Below, one piece after another: positions 6,399 to 11,705 of a stretch of 11,705 nt of DNA. The first letter of the stretch is position 1, and every line of letters starts with the position of its first letter. The position numbers were made by a program, and so were the translations under genes. The DNA is from an uncultured Bacteroidales bacterium. GTDB taxonomy: Bacteria; Bacteroidota; Bacteroidia; Bacteroidales; Paludibacteraceae. Below the pieces are notes generated by a model. That model was not told the DNA's origin, made no database searches, and worked only from the letters and a program-made list of their open reading frames with translations. The stretch covers positions 1-11,705 of the forward strand of contig CALCUH010000100.1 of NCBI GenBank assembly GCA_937907165.1, written 5' to 3'.

Positions 6399-6437
6399 TC
6401 GTATATGTTGAAAATAATATAACTAAAACATATACGA
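6399..6437 (+). promoter_or_regulatory. 11-bp perfect inverted repeat abutting the htpG start codon (candidate operator or RNA thermosensor)
   Basis: TCGTATATGTT (6399-6409) is the exact reverse complement of AACATATACGA (6427-6437), with a 17-base spacer. The right arm ends one base before the ATG at 6439. In RNA this gives an A/U-rich stem closing right at the start codon; in DNA it gives a long dyad for a dimeric regulator. A second, 7-bp repeat ACGAATC (6384-6390) / GATTCGT (6396-6402) shares bases 6399-6402 with it, so the two hairpins exclude one another. The pattern is directly visible; the function is inference. Confidence 0.55.
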
Positions 6438-6438
6438 T

Positions 6439-8484
6439 ATGCAGAAAGGAAGCATTGGGGTAACGACGGATAACATCTTCCCCGTCATCAAAAAATTTCT
6501 TTACAGTGATCACGAGATTTTCCTCCGTGAGTTGGTTTCGAATGCGGTAGACGCTACGCAAAAACTGAAGACTTTCGCCTCTGTGGGCGAGTATAAGGGT
6601 GAGTTGGGCGACTTGACTGTTAATGTCAAGGCCGACAAGGATGCCGGAACGCTTACCATCTCCGATCGTGGTATCGGTATGACCGAGGAGGAAATCGACA
6701 AATATATCAACCAAATCGCCTTCTCCGGCGCTGAGGAGTTCCTTGAGAAGTATAAGAATGACGCTAACGCGATTATCGGTCATTTCGGCTTAGGTTTCTA
6801 TTCCTCTTTCATGGTTTCCAAGCGTGTGGATATCATCACGAAATCGTTCAAAGAGGGTGCCAAGGCTGTGAAATGGTCTTGCGATGGTAGTCCTGAGTAT
6901 ACATTGGAGGATGTGGACAAGGCGGACCGCGGTACGGATATCGTCTTGCATATCGATGATGAGAACAAGGATTTCCTTACGGACTATAAAATCACGGAAC
7001 TGCTTCGTAAGTATTGCAAGTTCCTCCCTGTGCCTGTGGCTTATGGCAAGAAGAAAGAGTGGAAGGACGGCAAGGAGGTCGAGACGGATGAGTTGAACGT
7101 GATCAACAATACGAACCCGGCTTGGACGCGTAAGCCTGCCGAACTGAAGGATGAGGATTACTTGTCGTTCTACAAGGAGTTGTATCCTACGGCTGATGAT
7201 CCTTTATTCAATATCCATCTGAATGTGGATTTCCCTTTCAACCTTACGGGTATCCTCTATTTCCCTAAAATCAAGAATAATTTCGAGGTTCAGAAGAATA
7301 AAATTCAACTCTATTGCAATCAGGTCTTTGTGACGGATTCCGTGGAGGGCATCGTGCCTGACTTCCTGACTTTGCTTCATGGTGTCATCGATTCTCCGGA
7401 CATTCCGTTGAACGTCTCTAGAAGTTATTTGCAGAGCGATAGCAATGTGAAGAAGATTTCCAGCCACATCACCAAAAAGGTGGCAGACCGCTTGCAGGAT
7501 ATTTTTAAGCAACAACGTCCTGAGTATGAGAGCAAGTGGGATGACCTGAAGATCTTCATCGTATATGGTATGCTGACCGACGAGAAGTTCGCCGAGCGCG
7601 CCGAGTCGTTCGCTTTGCTGAAAAACGTGGACGGTAAATACTTCACGTTTGAGGAGTATAAGACCTTGATTGAGCCTAACCAGAAGGATAAGGATGGTAA
7701 TCTCGTTTATCTCTACGCAACGAACAAGGAGGCGCAACACTCATTCATCGAGGCCGCTAAGAGCAAAGGGTATGATGTCTTGATGATGGACGGACAATTG
7801 GATCCTCATTTCATTAGCCGCTTGGAGCAGAAGTCTGAGGGCAAGGCTCGCTATACCCGTGTGGACGCCGACGTCATCGACAAGCTGATCATGAAGGAGG
7901 ATATGAAGAAGGTCGAGTTGCCGAACGAGCAGCAGAACGCCCTTATCGATATGTTCAACTCACAACTTCCGAACAATGATAAAACAAGCTTCATCATCAC
8001 ATTCGAAAGCTTGTCCGCCGATAGCCTTCCTGTTTGCATCACGCAGAACGAGTTCATGCGTCGTATGAAGGAGATGTCCGCTATGCAGGGCGGCATGAAT
8101 TTCTACGGAGAGATGCCGGATTCCTATAATTTGGTGGTCAACACCTCCCATCCGTTGATTTCCCGCATTTTGAAGGGCGAGGAATCCGCTTGCGGGGAGA
8201 AGGTGAATCCGTTGGTGGCTAAGTTGGACGAGCTCTCTAAAAAGCGCGCCGAACTGATGGGCGACAAGAAGGAAGCTGATTTGCCGGATCCGGTGAAGGA
8301 AGAGGTGAAGAAGTTGGACGACGAGACCAAGAAGGTGCGCGATGACAAGAAGGATGTTTACGTAAAGTATGCGTCCGACAACAAGGAGTTGCGTCAGTTG
8401 GTCGATTTGGCTCTCCTTTCCAATAATTTGTTGAAGGGTGAGGCGCTCAGCGCGTTCATCCGTCGCAGCGTAGAGCTGATTTGA
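6439..8484 (+). CDS. htpG: Molecular chaperone HtpG (bacterial Hsp90)
   Basis: A 681-residue protein, longer than E. coli HtpG (624). The N-terminal GHKL ATPase domain shows FLRELVSNAVDA, with catalytic E31 and Mg2+-binding N35. It also shows DRGIGMT (from D76, adenine contact) and the glycine-rich lid GHFGLGFYSS (from 114). The middle domain has NPAWTRKPAE and PLNVSRSYLQSD, whose Arg contacts the ATP gamma-phosphate. The C-terminal dimerisation domain includes a Lys/Glu/Asp-rich segment (from about KKRAELMGDKKEADL) that accounts for part of the extra length. There is no eukaryotic MEEVD tail. Role: ATP-driven cytosolic dimer that remodels client proteins, often with DnaK, and is commonly heat induced. 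It appears monocistronic: its own 90-base leader with unusual symmetry lies in front and a strong terminator follows 23 bases after the stop. ATG at 6439 gives the family N terminus. Confidence 0.98.
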   Translation: MQKGSIGVTTDNIFPVIKKFLYSDHEIFLRELVSNAVDATQKLKTFASVGEYKGELGDLTVNVKADKDAGTLTISDRGIGMTEEEIDKYINQIAFSGAEEFLEKYKNDANAIIGHFGLGFYSSFMVSKRVDIITKSFKEGAKAVKWSCDGSPEYTLEDVDKADRGTDIVLHIDDENKDFLTDYKITELLRKYCKFLPVPVAYGKKKEWKDGKEVETDELNVINNTNPAWTRKPAELKDEDYLSFYKELYPTADDPLFNIHLNVDFPFNLTGILYFPKIKNNFEVQKNKIQLYCNQVFVTDSVEGIVPDFLTLLHGVIDSPDIPLNVSRSYLQSDSNVKKISSHITKKVADRLQDIFKQQRPEYESKWDDLKIFIVYGMLTDEKFAERAESFALLKNVDGKYFTFEEYKTLIEPNQKDKDGNLVYLYATNKEAQHSFIEAAKSKGYDVLMMDGQLDPHFISRLEQKSEGKARYTRVDADVIDKLIMKEDMKKVELPNEQQNALIDMFNSQLPNNDKTSFIITFESLSADSLPVCITQNEFMRRMKEMSAMQGGMNFYGEMPDSYNLVVNTSHPLISRILKGEESACGEKVNPLVAKLDELSKKRAELMGDKKEADLPDPVKEEVKKLDDETKKVRDDKKDVYVKYASDNKELRQLVDLALLSNNLLKGEALSAFIRRSVELI

Positions 8485-8507
8485 TGATTTTAAGAAACAA
8501 TGATTAT

Positions 8508-8537
8508 AAAGCCGTGCGGAAACGTACGGCTTTTTTT
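8508..8537 (+). terminator. Intrinsic terminator after htpG
   Basis: AGCCGTGCG (8510-8518) pairs with CGTACGGCT (8523-8531) with one G-T wobble and a GAAA tetraloop. The stem can extend by two A-T pairs. The 3' arm runs into a seven-T tract (8531-8537). Confidence 0.93.
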
Positions 8538-8643
8538 GTGTTTGAATATTAATTAATTTTCTATAAGTTATGTTTAAAAAATCATTTGTAAGGATGCGGT
8601 TTTAGATTTTAGCCTAATTTCCATCGAAAAACATATGAATCTC

Positions 8644-8666
8644 CCGCAAATATCGTATCTTTGCGG
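8644..8666 (+). promoter_or_regulatory. Promoter -7 box embedded in a 7-bp dyad, upstream of the GLUG gene
   Basis: TATCTTTG (8656-8663) is an excellent TAnnTTTG match. TATG at 8634-8637 is the nearest, imperfect -33 candidate. The box lies in a perfect inverted repeat, CCGCAAA (8644-8650) and TTTGCGG (8660-8666), with a nine-base spacer. A protein bound there would cover the -7 element. The start of transcription would be near 8670, giving a leader of about 180 bases to the ATG at 8851. Confidence 0.65.
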
Positions 8667-8691
8667 CGTTATGGGAAAGTTGTCGATACAC

Positions 8692-8720
8692 GACCTTCGT
8701 TTTGGGAGAAGGTCTTTTCT
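8692..8720 (+). terminator. Terminator-like hairpin in the leader of the GLUG gene (candidate attenuator or short-RNA end)
   Basis: GACCTTC (8692-8698) pairs perfectly with GAAGGTC (8708-8714) over a nine-base loop, followed by TTTTCT (8715-8720). It sits only about 20-50 bases downstream of the predicted start near 8670, so transcripts could stop at about 50 bases or read on into the 8851 gene. A 17-codon ORF beginning ATG at 8671 and ending TAA at 8724 spans the hairpin. The seven-pair stem and interrupted T-run make it a modest terminator. Confidence 0.5.
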
Positions 8721-8850
8721 ATAAAACTGATGATAAATAGTTTTTTATTAGGATAATCAGAAGTTCTTTATTAACTTTAGAATTACGCGTTAAATTAAAA
8801 GGTGTGAAAGAAATAATAAAACAATAATAAAATCAAATACGGAATTGCTT

Positions 8851-11634
8851 ATGAAAAGAACATTACTCTTTTTATCATTCATTTTGGGGGTTGCGTTCAA
8901 TCTGTTCGCGGCAACGGGTACGTACATTACTGATATCGCTGTCTCTGCTGCAAGTGACGAGGATGAAGCGAAAAGTGCTTTGACAAAAGCTGGATATAGA
9001 ATAATCGATAAAGATGCCAATGCGGGTGCGGGTAAATATACTGATTTTATCTACATTGGTTATAAAACCAATGAGGATGAACCGAATGGTAAACCCATTT
9101 GTGATTTGATTGTTTATGATGATGGCATTTTTATGGGGAATGATTATATTTCGTATCATGTTTTTACCGTAATAGATGAAAATAATAATGAAATAGACTA
9201 TTACCCGGTAAAATGTTTGGGAGAATCTAATGGTGATTTGAATCAAGGATGCGCAGACTCGCACGCCTTGTTTTTGTACTGTGCGCGTTCGGGAGCTCCT
9301 GCGATTACAGGCATAGGTCTCTCTAACAAAATACAACAGGGTACGGACAAATATATCGCACAGATGGTGAAAAGGGATAATCTTTATGGTTATTCCTTCA
9401 CTGGAGAAAAAGCTGATCTGAATCTAACGGCTGGTGGTGAAGACCTTTGGCTTTGGTTTCAAAGACCTAATGGTGATATAGTCCAAGAACATACATGGGT
9501 CAATGGTTTTTGTACTGAGTGTGGCGCATACCAAAAACCTACAAGAAAAAACAATAACGAGTATCAAATTACCAATGCGGGGAACTTATATTGGTATATT
9601 CAGAATGCACATACAGAAGTTCCTGGTGCCAAAGCGGTTCTCACGACGGATATTACCATCAATTCCAATGTGTTAAACACATCCGGTACTTTAAACACTG
9701 CTCAAACGAGTTCTTTCAGGAAGTGGATTTTGTCGAAAGATGACTTGGTCATTGAGGGAAATAACTATACCATCAGCGGTGTTTATTTCAAAGATGCGAC
9801 TGTGGATTATGTCGGACTATTGGCACATGGCATGGTCTCTGATTTGAAGTTGAAGGATTCTTATTTTGAAGGTGCGAATTATGTCGGCGCATTCTGTGGA
9901 GAAGGTAAGACCACGAATTGTTCCGGTAAGGCTATCGTGAAAGGAAAAGATTACGTGGGTGGAGTCTGCGGATCTACCGATGATTATATTTCTAATTGCC
10001 ATGGTACGTTCACTGTTTCTGGTGAAAATTATGTGGGAGGAATTGCTGGCTATGCTCGTGGTATTGTAAATTGTTATAATGAGAATGCCGTCCAAGGCAG
10101 AAAATATGTAGGTGGAATTTGCGGAATGGGTGTTGCTGATACTTGCTATAACACGGGAAAGGTGACTGGCGAAAGTTATGTGGGAGGAATTACCGGTAGA
10201 GGTGCAGTAATTATTAATAATGCAGTTCATGGTGAGTCTACATACATCTATTTTTGCCGTTGCTATAACACAGGCGAAGTCTCCGGAAATGAATGTGTGG
10301 GCGGAATTTGTGCATATGGAAATGGAGGCAAGATTGAGGAGTGTTTCAACAGAGGTTCAATCGTTGGTGAGGATGACGAATTAGTTAGTAGCAATATTGG
10401 TGGTATTAGCGGATGTGGATTGTATATAATTAATTGCTTTAATTTGGGTGCTGTGTCGGGAAACACTTCTGTCGGAGGGTTGGCTGGTTCTGATCGTATT
10501 GTTGAAGAATCTGGTAATATCCTAAATTCTTATAACATGGGAACGGTAAAGGGAAGTAACAAATGTGGAAATATTGTTGGAACTGCATCGTCGACTTTAG
10601 ACTTGTCTTCATGCTATTATCTCTCCTCTTTGGCGATGCAAAATGATGGAAATGCGATCCCAATGAACGCATCTGATTTTGAGAATGGAGAACTGGCGTT
10701 CATACTCCATCATTTTTCTATCAAATATTATGATGGCAGCGTTTGGGGACAGAAGCTGGGTACGGATGATTATCCTACTTTCCGTGACATGGCGGGTACT
10801 TTCAACGTGACATTGAACGTGGATGGAGACGGAACGGTAACGGGTGCTGGTACTTATGCTTTCGGTGATTCCGTTCGCTTGGTTGCTACTCCTGATAAAA
10901 ATATAAACTTTAGAGGTTGGAGCGATGGCGTGAAGGATCAAGTTCGATATGTCCACAACACAACGGATTTGACCGCTACATTCTCCCCATCCCGAATCGT
11001 GGTCTATGTGGAGTCGGATGGTAACGGAACGGTTACAGGTGAAGGTGTTTATGATGATCGAGAGAAGTTTACTATAGAGGCTCAACCTGCGGAGAATTAC
11101 CGATTCAACCGCTGGACATTGAAGCATGTCGCTCCGACGAAGACGTTTGACACTATTGATTCAAGGCCTTATAGGGCAGTTTGGTCTATTATTCCGGATT
11201 TGGCGGCGAACAATGTGGTTGACGATACAGTGTGGTTTACCGCCCATTTTGTCTTGGCTGACTATAATATTAGCGTTGAAGCGGATGGAGACGGTGAGGT
11301 TACTGGAGCTGGCCTATATACCGCAAAATCAACTGCTACGCTTACCGCCACGGCGAAAGAGGGTTCCCATTTCGTGAAATGGAGCGATGGAGAGACGAAC
11401 GCTTCTCGTGAGGTTGTTGTCACTTGCGATAGTGTATTCACCGCTATTTTCGAACCTGTGATAGTTGATTCGACTGTTGTTTCGGATATTTTGGCTGACG
11501 ACGAAATCGTGGAGGTTGTTTACTATAACGTAAGCGGTCAGAGATTGGCTCGTCCTCAAATCGGTGTGAACATTGTGTCGGTTCGTCACCAGTCCGGACG
11601 AATGGAAATTGTGAAACAGATTGTCGGAGAATAA
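8851..11634 (+). CDS. Secreted or cell-surface GLUG-repeat protein with InlB-type repeats and a C-terminal sorting-like domain
   Basis: A 927-residue protein. Residues 1-20 form a signal peptide (KR, hydrophobic core, cut near LFA-AT), with no lipobox Cys. Residues about 24-160 resemble MABP-type beta-prism domains: YITDIAV, a GYRIIDKDANAGAG stretch, IYIGYKT, then GDLNQG and APAITGI. HTWVNGFCTECGA (214-226; H214, C221, C224) is a short Cys-pair motif seen in gut surface proteins. About ten GLUG repeats cover residues 320-590. Three InlB/Listeria-Bacteroides-type repeats follow at 653-713, 716-802 and 805-869. The end (889-927, VVYYNVSGQRLARPQIGVNIV) resembles the short C-terminal domains of Bacteroidetes exported proteins. 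Role is probably adhesion or surface interaction; no enzyme motif is seen. ATG 8851 is preferred over TTG 8845 because it begins the signal peptide directly. It is a single gene with a long leader. Confidence 0.88.
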   Translation: MKRTLLFLSFILGVAFNLFAATGTYITDIAVSAASDEDEAKSALTKAGYRIIDKDANAGAGKYTDFIYIGYKTNEDEPNGKPICDLIVYDDGIFMGNDYISYHVFTVIDENNNEIDYYPVKCLGESNGDLNQGCADSHALFLYCARSGAPAITGIGLSNKIQQGTDKYIAQMVKRDNLYGYSFTGEKADLNLTAGGEDLWLWFQRPNGDIVQEHTWVNGFCTECGAYQKPTRKNNNEYQITNAGNLYWYIQNAHTEVPGAKAVLTTDITINSNVLNTSGTLNTAQTSSFRKWILSKDDLVIEGNNYTISGVYFKDATVDYVGLLAHGMVSDLKLKDSYFEGANYVGAFCGEGKTTNCSGKAIVKGKDYVGGVCGSTDDYISNCHGTFTVSGENYVGGIAGYARGIVNCYNENAVQGRKYVGGICGMGVADTCYNTGKVTGESYVGGITGRGAVIINNAVHGESTYIYFCRCYNTGEVSGNECVGGICAYGNGGKIEECFNRGSIVGEDDELVSSNIGGISGCGLYIINCFNLGAVSGNTSVGGLAGSDRIVEESGNILNSYNMGTVKGSNKCGNIVGTASSTLDLSSCYYLSSLAMQNDGNAIPMNASDFENGELAFILHHFSIKYYDGSVWGQKLGTDDYPTFRDMAGTFNVTLNVDGDGTVTGAGTYAFGDSVRLVATPDKNINFRGWSDGVKDQVRYVHNTTDLTATFSPSRIVVYVESDGNGTVTGEGVYDDREKFTIEAQPAENYRFNRWTLKHVAPTKTFDTIDSRPYRAVWSIIPDLAANNVVDDTVWFTAHFVLADYNISVEADGDGEVTGAGLYTAKSTATLTATAKEGSHFVKWSDGETNASREVVVTCDSVFTAIFEPVIVDSTVVSDILADDEIVEVVYYNVSGQRLARPQIGVNIVSVRHQSGRMEIVKQIVGE
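9808..10620 (+). repeat. GLUG repeat region, about ten units, within the surface protein
   Basis: Units of roughly 20-35 residues share the pattern C-[YF]-N-x-G-x-V-x-G-x-x-Y-V-G-G-I-x-G. The anchors seen in order are YVGLLAHG, YVGAFCGE, YVGGVCGS, YVGGIAGY, YVGGICGM, YVGGITGR, CVGGICAY, NIGGISGC, SVGGLAGS and KCGNIVGT. The last ones have drifted. Such repeats are thought to build a beta-helix-like rod. Cys recurs at two fixed places in many units (before YN/FN and in GGxCG), so stacked Cys ladders or disulfides are possible. At the DNA level the units are diverged, not recent copies. Confidence 0.85.
10807..11457 (+). repeat. Three InlB-type (Listeria-Bacteroides) repeats within the surface protein
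   Basis: Repeat 1 is 10807-10989, repeat 2 is 10996-11256 and repeat 3 is 11263-11457. Each begins with V-x-x-DG[DN]G-x-VTG-x-G-x-Y. A hydrophobic strand, F-x-x-W and a closing [AT]-[AT]-x-F strand follow. Repeats 1 and 3 share GWSDG/KWSDG and are alike at the DNA level around their starts (both contain GATGGAGACGG). Repeat 2 is longer, 87 residues against 61 and 65, owing to added sequence before its last strand. These domains are small beta-grasp-like spacers common in surface proteins. Confidence 0.8.
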
Positions 11635-11705
11635 AATTTTTCAAGGGGATAGAGCAACTTCATCTTCTTGCGTTGATAGATAAAAAGGGAAGGGGCATGC
11701 CGATT

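Larger units (their letters stand above)
8538..8850 (+). other. Long intergenic regulatory region between htpG and the GLUG surface-protein gene
   Basis: About 310 bases without a clear protein gene. The first half (8538-8640) is A/T-rich with no recognised element beyond the short palindrome ATTAATTAAT. A strong promoter-like box and dyad (8644-8666) and a terminator-like hairpin (8692-8720) follow. The rest, up to the ATG at 8851, is very A-rich (for example 8811-8840), as is usual for Bacteroidetes translation start regions. A weaker box TAACTTTA (8772-8779) could serve as a second promoter. Confidence 0.7.

Noticed and set aside
7204..7740. Antisense open frame of 178 codons inside htpG
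   Set aside because: It lies wholly within the conserved middle domain of HtpG and has no start context or family likeness.
9808..10620. GLUG units as a CRISPR-like or mobile repeat array
   Set aside because: The periodicity is at protein level within one open frame; the nucleotide copies are diverged and unequal in length.
11689..11702. GGCATGCC palindrome near the window end as a terminator after the GLUG gene
   Set aside because: It is a bare 8-base palindrome with no loop, and the window ends before any T-tract can be judged.

Overview
The window reads as a chromosomal segment of a Bacteroidales bacterium. Support comes from TAnnTTTG-type promoter boxes, A/T-rich start regions mostly without a strong Shine-Dalgarno, the gene set (DUF2520 Rossmann protein, KdsC phosphatase, UbiA prenyltransferase, FloA, a long HtpG), and a GLUG/InlB-repeat surface protein with a short Bacteroidetes-style C-terminal domain. 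The genus cannot be fixed from the sequence. All genes found are on the + strand. I see no tRNA, rRNA, CRISPR array, insertion sequence or integrase.

Region 1 (1-492) is the 3' part of pgeF, a peptidoglycan-quality enzyme whose start lies outside the window. Region 2 (about 519-4903) looks like one transcription unit: nitroreductase, small membrane protein, DUF2520 Rossmann protein, KdsC-type phosphatase, UbiA prenyltransferase and flotillin FloA. It has a promoter with paired palindromes in front and an intrinsic terminator behind. The first five genes are almost contiguous or overlapping, and floA follows after 45 bases. The common theme is the cell envelope: Kdo supply for LPS, an isoprenoid-transfer membrane enzyme and a membrane-domain scaffold.

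Region 3 (about 4940-6348) is a POT-family proton-coupled peptide transporter with its own promoter. Region 4 (6349-8537) is htpG (bacterial Hsp90). Its short leader is dense in symmetry: an 11-bp perfect inverted repeat ends one base before the start codon, a competing 7-bp hairpin overlaps it, and a sigma-54-like element lies alongside. A clean terminator follows the gene.

Region 5 (8538-11634) holds a roughly 310-base regulatory leader and a 927-residue secreted or surface protein. The leader carries a strong -7 box inside a dyad and a terminator-like hairpin overlapping a possible 17-codon ORF. The protein has a signal peptide, an MABP-like N-terminal region, a Cys-pair motif, about ten GLUG repeats, three InlB-type repeats and a short C-terminal sorting-like domain. 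It is locally AT-richer than the housekeeping genes and is the accessory-looking part of the window.

No clearly new multi-gene system is visible. The best leads are the htpG leader, the leader of the GLUG gene, and the paired palindromes at the nitroreductase promoter.
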